From Dryomyza anilis (taxonomy: Eukaryota; Arthropoda; Insecta; Diptera; Dryomyzidae), in contig OX638130.1 in NCBI GenBank assembly GCA_951804985.1, positions 123,331,593 to 123,395,592 on the forward strand: DNA of 64,000 nucleotides, given 5' to 3'. Each line of letters begins with the position of its first letter. Positions within the stretch are counted from its first letter, which is position 1. A program made the position numbers and the translations under genes. Positions 22,971 to 36,716 of this stretch are shown in pieces. The notes below the pieces were generated by a model. That model was not told where the DNA came from, ran no database searches, and was given only the letters and a program-made list of their open reading frames with translations.

Positions 22971-23905
22971 GAATTTGGGTTACTCTAACGCAGAAGGTTT
23001 AAAAGATATTAACTCAAATTTTCAAAACTAAATTATTTATTCAATTTTCTGTTTAAAAAACAAATATTATATAAATCGGTTTGGCAGTTCTGAAAATATA
23101 GGAATTTGCAGAGTTTTGAATTTTTGATTTTTAACAATTTCGATTTTGAGATACTCTATCTCTGAAAGTTTTAAAGACATTAACTTTAAACAGTGACCTT
23201 TTATTTATTTAACTATTTTCTGTTTGGAACTTTTAAAATTTTTTAAATCGGTTATGCGGTTCAGTAGATATATTGGATTTGCCAAATTTTCGAGTTTTAA
23301 CAATTTTTCGATTTTGACACGTTGTATATCAGAAGAAGAACCAGATATTCAATTAAAATTCAAATCTACATATAGTTTAATTATTCTTTGTATAAAAATA
23401 AAATATTGTTAAAATATTAATATTTTGCAGAAAATACAAGGTATTTCCTCTATTATGATATTTTATTTTTATAATATTTTCGATTTTGGCTCACTGTATT
23501 TCAGAAACTAACAAAGATATTACCTCAAATTTCCAAAAATAAATTTTAAAAAATATTTTCTATTTAAAATATAAAAATTATTCAAATCGGTTATGCGGTT
23601 TAGAAAATATATGGTTTTTAAACATTTTCAATTTTCGAATTCCATACATTTTTCGACTTTGTTATACTATAACTCAAAAAGTTTTAAAGATATGAGCTTA
23701 AAACTTCGAACATAAAATCTCGATGCCATTTTCTGTATAAAAATTGAAATATTATTAACATTATTTATAAGTTTTAGTAAATTACAAATTTTGCATTTGA
23801 AATTTTAAATTTTTTTTCAATTTTTCGAATTGGGTACAGTGTATCTCTGAAAGTTTTAAAGCTATTTAAGCAAAACTTTTTTCTTACATTTTATAAAACA
23901 TTTTT
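22971..23905. repeat. Degenerate ~175-bp tandem array
   Basis: Copies of CTGAAAGTTTTAAAGATATTA recur at about 22990, 23163, 23505, 23685 and 23850, and AAATCGGTTATGCGGTT at about 23075, 23246 and 23585. About five diverged units. Confidence 0.8.
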
Positions 23906-26900
23906 GGCTTAAAAATTATAAATTTATAAACATCTTATTTAGCAAATTTAATATTTGAACACTTTTGTACGTTCCTCCACACTGTTTGACGCTGGGGAAA
24001 TCATTTTGCAATTATGCCAGACGCGCATAATTTTTTGCGGCGCCAAACTTTTCGACGGCCCAAATAAATTAACGCTGTTGACCTGCGGTAGGCCCAAAGG
24101 AATTTTAATTTTTTATAATTTAAAGTTTGCAGACATTTTGAACAATGTTGATGGCAAATCAGATAAAAATAACAAATGTTTTATTTTTTGCTGTTCACAT
24201 GAAAAAACATTTAAAAAAAAAAAAAAACAAATAGTCATGATATCAATTTCCGCATATTTCATAAACAATATATAAAATATTGCCTCGTCAATAGGCGGAA
24301 TTTGCTGTAAAACAATATGTGACCCAAACAATAGAAAAAATAAAAACATGTCACAGCAATTTCGACAACAGCGCTATAAAGCGAAAATTGGCAACGTTGC
24401 ACAGTATGTTTTTCCTTTTGCTACTTGTTGTTATTATTAGCTGCTCAAAATGCAAGTCATGTTGTAACAATTTTGCCAAACAAATGCAAAAGTCTTGCGG
24501 AAACTTTTGTGGTATGAGAAAAACTGAAAAAAAACTTAATGGAAAAACGTTAACGGAAGCTGTGCGCTTTGCCAATGCGTATGAATTTGCTTTCGAGAAA
24601 AGAAAAAAAAACAACTTTTTAAAAATCGAAAACCAACACGTTATTGATGTAAAACGTACGTGTTGGGCGCGCGCACAGCAAAATATCTGTCGCAAGAAAA
24701 TTCATTTGAAAACCTACTGTGTGTCAGCTAATGTCAAATCAAACGCCATTTTGTTTGGTGCCTAAAGAGCCGATACGATGCGAAACTGACGCCAAATTCA
24801 AATATATAATAGATACAACGTCGTTTTTTTTTATTATATATTACACCAAAAACAACATGTTCGCAAATGTGACATTTTACAAAATACCGCGTTACCCTAA
24901 CCTATACTGTCACTTGCAAATTCCGCGCACGTTGCCATATTTTGCAAAAAAAACAAAAAAAAAAATATACAAGTTTTCTATGAAATATTTGACATTTATT
25001 TCGTGTACATTTTTTATTCTTTTATTTTTATTATTTTTTGCGAAAGTGTTAGAATTCGTATTATTTATGTCGATATCCGCGTTGTGTGTGAATTTTTTTA
25101 ATTTATCAAAAGCCTGTTTTGGCATCTGTTGCAGACGCAGCATTTAATTGAAAATCAATTGAAATTTCATTTGTACTTTGCGCACTTTGATTATCACGTT
25201 CTGTTGTTGCTGCTGCTGCTGTTTTTCTAGGTTTCGTTTGGCAGTGCAGTGTAGTGCAAAAAAAGGCTATAAAAACGCACACAAATTGAAAAACATAAAT
25301 CAATTAACGTTCGGCAAGCATTAAAGGCAAGAAGTGTTTGTGAGCGCCACGCCAACACGGCTGCTGTTTGAGTGGGCAGCGGGCAATAAACTTTGGTGCA
25401 AAAAAAATAAAAATTAAGTGAAAAAGAACTATAAAACGCGCTACTATATTAATTTCTCTATTTGTGTTCAAGGAATCGAAAGGCTTATATATAGAGAGCT
25501 TAGTTTCAAAAATTCAGCTTTATAACTTTTTCACTTTTTGTGTTATAGGATATTAGATTTTCATAAATTTATCTAATTTACTCAATATTTAATACTCAAT
25601 TATTCAAAAACTGTATAAGATATAAGGTTTATATTTCTAATATAGTTAGACTATTATATTACCTATTTAGTTTAAAAATTTCATTCATTTTGCAACAGCC
25701 GTTTATGAAATATTTTAATTTTTAACTTTTCAGTGTCATAAAAACAAATTTTCTGAAATTTTTTTTTTAAGAAAATCATGCAGATTTTTTTAGTTTTGTA
25801 AAGTTTTTTATATAATTATATAAATATTTTAAAATCTAACGCTAAAGCTTCATTATTTTTACGTTTTAAATTTTTTTTTAGTTCATCGACTTTTTTTTTT
25901 TTTTTTAGAAAATCATGCGCATTTTTTCTGATAAATGCTATTTTCCACTCACTGCTGTTATTAGAGATTTATAAAATTTTATTTTAACATCGAGCCAGCT
26001 ATAACTTAAACCATTTATACCCCGCATTTGGCAAAAGAACACAGCTAGTGTTTCATTTAATTCGATTTGAAGCAATTTAGTAAATTTCATCTAATCATAG
26101 GAACAGTGAGCTCGATGACTTTGGGTGGCAAAAAGCACGATAGCAATAAAATCGGAAAGTGCTGCGCGTAGAGAATTCATGCACGAGTGTGCTCGTGTGT
26201 GTTCGTGTAGAGGAGGGTAGGGTAGGGTTGGGTTAGTTGAACCGGCATCAGTCATGACTGATGAATGCATTTTACGCCAAAGCGCTTTATAATGGATATA
26301 ATTTAATGGTGCAACGTTTGCGCCAATGATGTAGCCGTTGTTTCCGATGATGTTGTTGCTGCGGCTGCAACCATTGCTTCTACTGCTGATGATTATAATG
26401 ATGATGATGATTATAATGATGATGATGGTGCCGTTGATATTGTTAGCTGGTATGGTTGGTAATTATTTTCACACTTTCCGTATTTGTTGCAATACAGCGT
26501 CGAATTTATGGGACGACGACGACGGCAACAACATGAACAAGTGTCACCAAACATGCAGCAACATTTTTATTGTTGGTGTGGTTGTTGTTGTTTTTATTGT
26601 TGCTGTTGGTGTCGGCAACACTAGCTCTGTACTTAATACTAATAGAATTAAGCAATTTAGCGCATTGTTTAGTTTTATTATTGCTTTTCGTTTCAATTTC
26701 AGTTTTACGTTTCACTTGCAACGCCTGTAAAACTCAATAAAAATGCATTCATTGCTAAAACGTCAAATTAACTGTCATTTGTTTGAGTGCGTGTCGGATG
26801 AAAGGGTAGTTTTTACTGTTTCACTGGAATTGACAGGCGTTGCTGTCATTGAACTCATGACTGTGGCGCGTTTTTTTTTAGGATTTGAAAAATTATGTTT

Positions 26901-27080
26901 TGATTTTTTTGAAAAATTGTTTTAGCTTATAGTGAAAAATGGTATTTCAGCTTATTTTTAATATAATTTATTGAAGGAGTGATGCAAGGGTTTCAGATTT
27001 CATTTAATTGTCAAAAAAAAATGTATAAAAAAACTATTGAGGGTGATCATCACATTTAAAATCAGGAGTGGAGTGAACAA
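23906..27080. other. Unique stretch with trinucleotide tracts
   Basis: A 148-codon plus frame at 24319-24765 and a 142-codon frame at 24719-25147 are open, but the opposite strand is open too and no domain is seen. GAT-type tracts lie at 26380-26430 and a G-quadruplex motif at 26215-26232. No gene is supported. Confidence 0.45.
26215..26232 (+). other. G-quadruplex motif
   Basis: Four GGG runs separated by two-base loops (TA, TA, TT) meet the usual G3N1-7 quadruplex rule. This stands out in an otherwise G-poor region. Confidence 0.7.
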
Positions 27081-27084
27081 TTTG

Positions 27085-28270
27085 AGGAATCTCGAATTCA
27101 GGGTCGACTCTAGTTTAGTATAGAGTCCAGCATAGAGTCATTGTAGATTCGTGTTAGGAATTAAGTATGGAGTCGTGTCTAGAATAGAATCTACAGTTGT
27201 ATCTAGAATTGAGTCTAGATTCGATTCTACTAGAGTGGTGTTTTGAATCAATTCTAGTGTCGTTTCGTGTCGTGATTAGAGTCGTGATTAGAGTCAGTTC
27301 TATAGTCGAGTCTTGATTCGAGTCTAGAGTCCAGTCTAGAGTCGAGTCTATAGTTGATTCTAAAATAGAGTTAGAGTCGAGTCTTGAGTCGAAACTAGAG
27401 TCCAGTCTAGGAATCTAAACTAGAGTCCAGTCTAGGAATCTAAACTAGAGTCCAGTCTAAATTCGAGTCTTGAGTCGTGTCTGGAGTCGAGTCTTGAGTC
27501 GAGTCTATAGTAGAATCTACAGTAAAGTCATGAGTCTAGAGGCGATTCTAAAGTCCAATCTAGAGCCAAGTATAGAGTCGAGTCTAGAGTCAAGTATAGA
27601 GTCGAGTCTATGTCGAATCTAGAGTCGAGTCTAGAGTCGAGTCTAGAGTCGAGTCTAGAGTCGAGTCTATAGTAGATACTATAGTCCAGACTAGAGTCGA
27701 GTCTAGATTGGACTCTAGAGTCGAGTCTACAGACGATTCTAGAGACCAATCTAGCGTCGAGTATAGAGTCGAGTCTAGAGTCAAGTCTAAAATCAAGTAT
27801 AGAGTCGAGTCTTGAGTCGTGTCTAGAGTCGAGTCTAGAGTCGAGTCTACAGTCGAGCCTAGAGTCAAGTCTAAAGTCAAGTCTAGAGTCGAGTCGAGGC
27901 TAGAGTCGAATCCAGAGTTCAGTCTGGAGTCGATTATAGAGTCGAGACTTGAATCGACTGTAGACTCGACTCTAGAGTCGATTCTATATTTGTTTTCGAA
28001 TCGAGTCTCTAGAATCGAGACTAGAGTGGACGCTAGCGTCGTTTCTTGAATGGAGTGTAAACTTTATAGATTCTAGAATAGAGTCTAGAGACGTGTTTTA
28101 AATAGAATCTAGAGTCGTGTCTTAAATGGAGCCCAAAGTACCACTAGTCTTTCGAATCAATGTCTGAAATATAATTTATCTCTAAAGTTCAACTCTAGTT
28201 TAAAAAGCAGCCTAGAATTCTGTTTAGATTCGAGTAAAGAATTAAGCATAGATTCGTGAGTAGTCTAAAA
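27085..28270. repeat. TCTAGAGTCGAG minisatellite
   Basis: Roughly 90 copies of a 10- to 12-base unit, best TCTAGAGTCGAG, most regular at 27600-27900 and decaying on both sides. Because 12 is a multiple of three, frames such as LDSTLDSTLDS stay open on the minus strand; they are not genes. Confidence 0.92.
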
Positions 28271-29910
28271 TATTCAATAGAAAATTCAACACCGAAACCA
28301 AGAAGAAAACATCTTCGTCTAATAAAAAAGACCTCCCACTATTAAGTTACATAAAACAAGTCCTAAAGCAGCCACAGAATTGATTTTTCTTTTTTTTTTT
28401 GTGGTAATAATAAATCCTTCTTTTCTTTGCACCCTACCGGCGATATGATATGTTTTCAATGCCACTAGGCGTGGGGGCGTCAAGTGCTAATAATTTATTA
28501 GACAGACTTAAAAATTTTATAGCTGCATATTTTCCGGCGCCTTGCGGCACATTAAATAAATACGTATTCATTGTTTTCTTAATGCGGATTTATTTTTATT
28601 ATGACGTACCACGTCGTCGTCGTCGTTGTCAAAGTCAAATTCTTCAGATGTGGCGCATATATAAAAAATATATATATGGCAACAACATAATTTTATGATA
28701 TTTTTGCAATCAACGGCGGCCCTTTGGCACCACACACCCGTCAGACAGACAGACATCAGCCGATGTACAAATGAAACCGCAAACAAATGGCTTGCATCTC
28801 GTATGCAGTCAAGCAAGTAAATGCCTGACTCTGTGTGTTGCGTTGAGTTTGTGCAAAAATATGGCAGCACTTGGTGCTGCTTATGACAGCCGTGCAGCAG
28901 CGGCGCTGCTGCCATCAAACATCACGTGAGTTGTGAGTGCGATCGTGAGCAATTTGCGCATGCTCACAATGTTCGTTTGCTCGTCTGTCTAGCTGTCTGA
29001 TGCATGTCTGTCTGTTTCTCTGTCGGTTGGTCGTTGTTGGGCCTGCCTGCAACTCGTGCGATTGCACACAACTCATATTTCAATTCAAATTCATTTCAAT
29101 TCGCATTATGTTCTTCACACCTCCCTTCCTTTGTTTTTTTTTTTTTGTGGTGCAGCAGCGGATCCTGTAGCCCGGTACGACCGCTGGACCCCCCTTCATG
29201 TGTGCAGTTTTTCAACGCTGGTGCCTTCGCACATTTCTTCTGTTCTTTTTACATTTTTTTTCGTCAAGTTCTTTGTTTTTGGACAGGCTAAAATGTTTGA
29301 ATTGCGTTTTTAAAATTCATCGCATGTCAGCGGCGTCATATGCCACACACGCACACATGCTATAAATATAAAAAAATATATACAATACCTACTGACCCAA
29401 TTGGAATCGATCAGAGATTACATAGGAAGGTCTTTTTTTATTGTTTTCATATAAAATGTTGATTAAATGGTTTTTAAAACTATTTAAAATGTTTTAAGAA
29501 ATATTTTATAGGTTTTAAATTATTTTTAAAAGTTTTCTACAAATCAAAAATAGCTTTTTATTAATTTTTAAAGGATTTTATGCTTTAAATCCTGTTAATT
29601 AATATGCCACTTACGCACACATGCGTTAACTATTTAAAAAAAAAATATTTTTAAAATCTACCGATCCAATTGGAATCATCAAAAATTACAGAATAATACT
29701 TTTATTTATTTCTGATATATTTTAAATAATGTTTAAATATATGTGAAAACTAGTTCGGTATGTTCAAAAGATATTTATAGGCTTTAAAAGATTTCTATTG
29801 GGTTTAAATGATATTTTATATGTTTTAAAATACGTTTAAAAGATTTCTGCATAAGGAAATTTTATTTTGTATCAATTTTTAAAAATCTAAATTGTTCATA
29901 AACTTTTATA
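28271..29910. other. Unique stretch, GC-richer at 28700-29280
   Basis: It contains a CGTCGTCGTCGTCG run (28612-28627), a CAGACAGACAGACA tract (28744-28756) and CTGTCTG repeats near 28985-29020. Frames of 95-116 codons on either strand lack any recognisable feature. Confidence 0.5.
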
Positions 29911-30831
29911 TATCGTCACCATCATTCCAAAGGGGTGAATGTGCAATTTTTGAAACAAAAGACAAAACCGAAATAGCGAATTTTAAAAATTAAAAATCTT
30001 GTCATGGCAAAAGAGCGAATCTTTTAATTTTTTCGCTATAACTTTTTATTTGTATAAGATAAAATAATAGTGTAAAGGCATTTATTGTTTGTTTTCAAAG
30101 CACTATCGATCTGCATCATTAATTAAAAATATTTTGCCAAACATTAATTTGCAATTTGTTATTTGCAGTTAAAAATGTTGGAAAAATATTTTTAAATAAT
30201 GATGCAGATCGATAGGTGCTTTGAAAACAAACAATAATTGCCTTTATATCACTATTTTATCTTGTACCATTAAAGAGTTATAGCAAAAAAATGGAAAGAT
30301 TCGCCCTTTTGGCACGACAAGATTTTCGTTTTTTTAGTGCAAGATAAAATAGTGGTGTAAAGGTATTAATTGTTTGCTTTTAAAGCACCTATCGATTGGC
30401 ATCATTATTTAATATTATTTAAATACTTTGCCAAACATTTTTCCTGCAAACAACAAATGGCAAATTAATGTTTGACAAAATATTTTTAATTAATGATGCC
30501 AATAGATAGGTGCTTTAAAAGCAAACAATTAATTCCTTTACATTACTATTGTATCTTGCGCTAATAAAAAGTTATAGCATAAACAAAAAATATATTTGCG
30601 TTTCGATCAGGATATAGCCTCACAAAACCCATATTTATAATTCAGTAGGTTGTCTAAATCCAAAGATATTTTATATACGTTATAATGATTAACGAATAAA
30701 CCAAAATAACAGACAAAATTTAAAAAAAATATAAATTTTGCTAATTTTTAAAGCACTTTAAACTTCAAAATATGATTTCCCAACATTTTTAAAAGTGCAC
30801 ATTCGCCCCTTTTGCATGATAGTGACGATAT
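29911..30831. mobile_element. Foldback element, copy 2
   Basis: Ends are TATCGTCACCATCATTCCAA followed by AGGGGTGAATGTGCA on the left, and TGCACATTCGCCCC then GCATGATAGTGACGATA on the right, an inverted pair. TA flanks both ends. Two internal long hairpins share arms around GCACCTATCGATTGGCATCATTA; the first is centred near 30160, the second near 30445. No open frame of note. It is probably non-autonomous. Confidence 0.85.
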
Positions 30832-33360
30832 GTTATTGAACATTTTAAACAGTTGATAATCTGAGCAAAAGGTTCTAGTATGATTTACATATCTATCGAA
30901 AAATTTGTAGAAGCTATATTTCTAGATTTCGGTATATATTGACGTTGTAGAAGTAAAACTAATAAAATTTTTTAATTTCTTGATTAATATTATAAAATAT
31001 TTTGAGTTTTTTTATCATTTTAATGCTTTTAAAATATTTTAAAAAGGTTTGCTAAGATATAGCAAAGCTTTATAAAACTTTGTGAGTGCTTTGAAGGGTC
31101 TTAAAGGTTTTATATCACATTTTTAACTAATGTATATGGTTTTAATATGATTATTAAATTTATTTTTCTTATGTAAAATCTCTTTTTTACCATATAAACT
31201 TTTCGAAATACAGCTCACAATTGAACAGTGTTCGCACTGGGTACCTCTACATGGTACTATTATGTGTTTTTTTTTTCATTCTCGCATAATAAAACCCTGT
31301 CAATTTTAATGCAATTACATTCATTTCGCGCTATAAATCTTTTCAGACTTAATGCCGTCGTCGGTGCGCCGCTCTAATCGAATTAAAATGCTTAAATTCA
31401 AATTTCACAAAACCTCCAGTTGTACGAAATACCATTTTCGAATGAATTGAATTGCAAATGACTTGTTTTATTTGGAAAGAACAATCAAATACTGTGAGAT
31501 TATATTGATTTTGCCATGATAAAATTTTAATTTTTGTAAAATTTAAAATATTAAAAATTGTATAAATACATTGGGGTAAACAATATAATACAGACATTGT
31601 TTATTTTATTTGGCATAAACAAATGTGCTGCACCACAGTCTCGACCCTTTTATTGACTCCATCCAGAGCATAAACACACTGCCAGCAGCAATATTATCAT
31701 CAGCAATATCAACAGCAGTAGCAGCAGCAACATCATCGGCAACATCTTCTTTGAGTTTGGTGCAGCATTCAGGCATAAACATTCTCACGCCAGTTTCGCG
31801 AATGAAGAAATATTAATTAAAGCAAAAACTGACAAATTGCCAAACAATCCATACCATACAATCCATCCATCCATCCACCCATCCAACAAAACAATTCCAA
31901 TGTGTGCTGTCAATCAATTTAATGAAGATTTCAACATTTTGTACAACATGTTGAAATAAATTGAGAGACAATTAAATTACGCAGAATAGAATTAATATAT
32001 GGAAGTTGTGTAATTTAGCATTTGTTTGTACTTCTTTCTTTTTGTATAAAGTAAAAAAAAAAGATTTTTAATTTTTTAATGAACTACTTCCCGCTGAGTT
32101 TTGGACATTGTGCGTAGATTTATTTGCTTTTTTTTGGTATCATTTTTTGTAAATTTATCTTTTCGCCCTTTTAGAAATATCATATACAACCCGCATTAAT
32201 CAACAACTTTCGGCATTTGTTTTTTGAAATTTTGTTCAAAATTTATTCAAATTTATCGTAGTATTCAAAATTTTGGCATCCCCGCAGTGCACCGCAGTTT
32301 GCTGCTGATTGTATGTGATAAAATGTCACAGCTTTAACGTTTTCTATAGACCCCAACTAGAGCGCCAAGTTCCCAACAAAGAATTCTGCTAATTAGCTCG
32401 TTTTCTGTATAAAATTTCTCACGTTATCTGCTTCATAAACTCTTTTTTAAATACATTTGATTGCTGCTTAATTATAATAATTCAGCGGGGTCTCATTTTG
32501 TGACCCCTGATTTAAAAACGTACCAAGAAATAAAAACTGTCATTTGGAAGGCATGTCAAGCTGTCGATAGTGCCTTGTCGTACCCGTCATCTTCAAGTGT
32601 CTTCAAGCCTCACTTAATTGTCAATTAAATAAATCAAGCGTGCGATTGGTTTGTATACGTCTGAATAGTTTTTAAATTAATAACACATTTTTTCGAACTA
32701 AAATAATGGGATTTTTCCCGTACGCCGAACGCCACTGTAAGCACTGAAGTGGAAATAAATTTTATTCGAGTGTTTTTTTATTGACATTTGAAATTGGGCG
32801 GAATTTTGTTTATGTTTTTTTCTTTTTTCCAGCAAACTCTTTTTTGCCACTAGTCTTATTATTTTTATTCAATGTTTACATAGGGCTTATTTTTCTTATA
32901 CTTTCTCTTGTGTAATATTTTAGTATTATAGAGAAGGTAAAATTGTACTTCGCAGAATTATTAATTTGAAATCATTATTCTCAAGTTCAAAATTCTGCAA
33001 AATACCCTCCTTATACCCTCCTCTACTTTTAATGCGAATTTAGTATTTCGAAAAGTATTGAATTTGTTAAGATAGATCTAAGTTAAAGCACATCGTATTC
33101 ATGATGTTAATTTTAATTTTAATGTTTATGATATCATTTACCCCATAATTTCGATAAAATATTCTACAAAACATTTAGAAAAAAAAATTATCTTTTGCTT
33201 ATTTTTAGTTTTATTTGATCAATATTGATATAATTTGACATAATTATGTTATTATATTCAATTCTTAGTCAATTTATTCTTAAATAATTAATTTCCCTAG
33301 TAAAAACAGTTCTAGGGCTATGGTTTGAGTCTGATAATTGAATATTTTCCTTCTCATAAC
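30832..33360. other. Unique AT-rich stretch
   Basis: Trinucleotide tracts (CAG/CAT) at 31680-31745 make 60-codon frames on both strands; CCATCCATCCATCC lies near 31861-31885. No gene is supported. Confidence 0.55.
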
Positions 33361-34560
33361 CCGATCAGTTACATGAACAGCCAAAGGGGCGAATGTGCAT
33401 TTTTAAAAGTATTGGTAATCAAATTTTAAAATTTGAAGTGCTTTAAAAATTAGTAATATTTATCTAATTTTTCATTTTTCATTTTTGTTTTTATTATTTT
33501 GATGTATTCATCAATTATTATAAGGTATATAAGATATCTTTGGATTTGTTTAACTTACTGATTAATAAATACGGATTTTGTGGGGGCTATATCCTGACCA
33601 AAACGCAAATATATTGGTTTTCATGCTATAACTCTTTATTAGCGCAATATAAAATAGTAATGTAAATGAATTAATTGTTTGATTTTAAAGCACCTATCTA
33701 CTGGCATTATTAATTAAAAATATTTTGTCAAACATTAATATGCCATTTGTTATTTGCAGGAAAAAATGTTTGGCAAAAAATTTTTAAATAATGATGTCAA
33801 TCGATAGGTGCTTTAAAAACAAACAATTAATACCTTTACACCACTATTTTATCTTGCACTAATAAAAAATTATAGCAAATAAAACGAAGAAATTGAAAAA
33901 ATTTTAAATCTTGTTATGCCAAAAGGGCGAATCTTTTCGTTTTTTTGCTATAACTCTTTAATGGTACAAGATAAAATAGTGATGTGAAGAAATTAATTAA
34001 TTGTTTTTAAAGCACCTATCGATCTGCATCATTAATATAAAATATTTGACAAACATTAATATGCCATTTGTTATTTGCCAGAAAAATGTTTGGCAAAATA
34101 TTTTTAAATAATGATGTAAATCGATAGGTGCTTCAAAAACAAATAATAAATGCCGTGGCACCACTATTTCATCTTGCACCAATAAAAAGTTATTGCATAA
34201 AAACGAAAAAAATTGAAAAATTGAAAATCTTCTCAGGGCAAATGGGCGAATCTTTTCGTTTTCTCACAATAACTTTTTATTGAAACAAGATAAAATATTG
34301 GTTGAAAGGTATTAATTGTTTGTTTTTAAAACATCTATCGGTTGAAAGCATTTTTTAAAAATAATTTGCCCAACATTTTCTTGCAAATGATTAAAAAAAA
34401 ATATTTTAAAATAATGATGAGGATTGATAGATGCTTTAAAAACAAACAATTAATGTATACAAACCACTATTTGATCTTATACCAATAAAAAGTTATAGCA
34501 AAAAAACAAAAAGATTCGCCCTTTTGGTTTTGTCTTTTGTGGCGATATGACCTGTATTGA
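33361..34560. mobile_element. Foldback element, copy 3, three hairpins
   Basis: The left end retains CCAAAGGGGCGAATGTGCAT but the outermost TATCGTCAC is degenerate. The right side stops in TTTGTCTTTTGTGGCGATATGA without the outer inverted end, so this copy is truncated. It has three successive long palindromes (centres near 33740, 34070 and 34390), one more than the other copies, separated by GGGCGAATCTTTTCG blocks. Confidence 0.75.
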
Positions 34561-36000
34561 TATCACATAGACTGAATCTATTTAATTTGGACATGATGAT
34601 TCAACTTTTAAATCTCATCATATATTATCATATCTGAATACTACTAAAAATACAAATAGAAAAATCTCTCAAACATTAACAAATATTTATATATTATTCG
34701 GTGGTCTCATTTTTATGACTACTTGTTTTGATTACTATCAGTTAAATACTAGGTAGTTATTATACGCTATTGTTTCATGCTAAATGAACATGCGATGCTT
34801 TTACTTTCTTTAGTATGGTACGATTTTGCGCCCTCACTATTCAGTCGTCATCATTAAATGTTAATTTCTGTTCAATGTGTGCTTTGAGCTCATTATCCTT
34901 AAATAATCCTTATATTATACGCCTGTCTGTAGTAGTAGTTTCTAACAGCACAAGAACACGTGCCCCCTTTTTTTTTGTTTTTTGTATTTGGTTGATGAAA
35001 GCACCCTTCTGTTTGTATACTACATATAGGTACCAATAATACAATAAAAAAAATGACCCTTTGGAAAAACCCTATTGCATTTTTAAATATGCATCCAGGT
35101 GCGAAGCTCACACTATATATCGAATGCATTTTGTGGTACAACATTTTAGTCTGTTAAACGGCGCACTTTGACGTAGGGGTAACAAGGTATAGCAAGAATC
35201 CCGTTACAACCCTATATGTTTTGTAATTTGTGTGATAAATGCAGAAACAAATTTTTATTTGTTGTACGCCTTTTGTTTTTGTTAAATTTGTTGTTTTCGA
35301 ATATTTAAATGCGCCCTTTGTTGTTTTATGTTGCCTATTATTTTCTCGTAACATGCATAAATTTCAATTAGTTTTTTTTTATTGGTAAATTCTGTTTTGT
35401 GTTTTTTAAATGCTGTTGAAAACTGCTGATTTTTATCAATATGACGATGATGACGGCTGTTGCATTACGGAAAAAGCTGAAAACAGGCTGCGAAATAAAT
35501 GGTATTTTGGACAATTCGAGAGACCACTAATTGGAAAAGTTGTTAACAGTTAAAAGCAATAGCTTTAGTCCGACAGAATTAAGTTTGAAGGACTTTTAAA
35601 CAATTTTATATATAATTTGTTATTTTATGTACTAAATATGTAGAATGTATGTTAGAATTGAATATATTTATGAATATTTTGTATTGAAAAGGCATATTTC
35701 CACTTCTGGTGTTATTCAAATTTCAATTTGTTTTTTTGTTTTTGCAGAATTCGATTTTTTTTTTGTAGAAACATCTTCGATATTACTAAAATTAGTTTTT
35801 TGCTCTTCCAGAATTTCGGTTTTCAATACCAAAAATACGTATATCAAATGAATTCAAGACAAATTTTGTTGATGCATTTTGTTTTTACTTTCGACGGGAA
35901 GTAAAAGTCACAACATGTTTGATTGCTACATTTTTTTTCAATTTTTATTAACTTTTTAATATATGTCAATTATAGTTTAAATGAATATTTAGTTTATTAC
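34561..36000. other. Unique stretch left of the candidate first coding exon
   Basis: No gene is supported. If the exon at 36001-36146 is real, this is the start of its first coding intron. Confidence 0.55.
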
Positions 36001-36146
36001 CTGCTTGAATGACTGGGTTCGTGTGCAAACGGTTCGGCGTAGATATTTCTAACCGGCGGCACACGCCGTGGCAGTGGCGGTGGCACCGGATTGTAACCGT
36101 CCATAATGGTATCGCAATCGGAGTATTTCATGGATTTCATAGTCAT
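36001..36146 (-). CDS. Candidate first coding exon, proline-rich N-terminus, gene not identified
   Basis: On the minus strand an ATG in good fly context (CAAAC-ATG) opens a 48-codon frame that ends at a donor CAG|GTAATA, leaving two bases (AG) of the next codon. An in-frame TGA lies 30 bases upstream of the ATG, which fixes the start unless an acceptor lies in between. The peptide begins [20 protein letters not shown] and continues [20 protein letters not shown] before AHEPSHSS. It has an SH3-ligand type PPLPRR motif and tyrosine motifs. It has no signal peptide or membrane segment, so the N-terminus is probably cytoplasmic. It is markedly GC-richer than its surroundings and uses C/G third positions. 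I do not recognise the family. A phase-compatible exon lies at 3429-3529. Confidence 0.6.
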
Positions 36147-36660
36147 GTTTGCGCTGCACGCGATTTGACTATTTCAATGTTTTACTTATTAGTTTTAGTA
36201 TTACCTATTTTTTGTGATGGTATTGCACTGAAATTAACTGTTTTTTTTTTTTGGTTTGGTTTTTATATGTCTGTTATGAGGTTTAACAGCGCAAGCACGG
36301 TTATCGTTGCGGGCGGGCAGGATGTGCTTAAAGCCGATTAAACCGCGCGTGTTTTTCAATAATTAATTCTTGTGCAAAATGCATTGTTTGCCTTTTATAT
36401 ATCTCTTCATAAGTGTAAATTAATATGTCTGTCTTGTTGTTTGTCTGTCACTACGTCTATATCCTTGTTGAGCCTTTTGTTTAATTTTCGTACATTTAAA
36501 TTTCGTTTAAATTTCGTTTATTTCGCGCTCATTTCGCTGACAGCAAATTTTTCACGTTCAGCGACATTTCACCGCAGCCGTCACGCCTCACACGTGACCG
36601 CGTCGTAACGTGCAGTGCGAACCCATTCACAAATCGACGACAATAACTACTGCCATGCGT
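36147..36660 (-). promoter_or_regulatory. Probable 5' leader and promoter region of the minus-strand gene
   Basis: Upstream of the candidate start codon the sequence has GC-rich, CG-containing blocks at 36290-36350 and 36530-36640, unlike the AT-rich background. Beyond them lies a DRE motif. Transcription would start roughly in 36580-36650; no TATA box is evident. Splicing inside the leader is possible. Confidence 0.4.
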
Positions 36661-36716
36661 TTCAATTAAATTGCGATATATTTTTTTGTTCGCTATATCG
36701 AGAAAATCAATTTAAA

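Noticed and set aside
24319..25147. Overlapping 148- and 142-codon plus frames
   Set aside because: Composition-driven, opposite strand open, no recognisable domain.
27528..28049. LDSTLDST-type and VESRVES-type frames
   Set aside because: Derived from the TCTAGAGTCGAG minisatellite.
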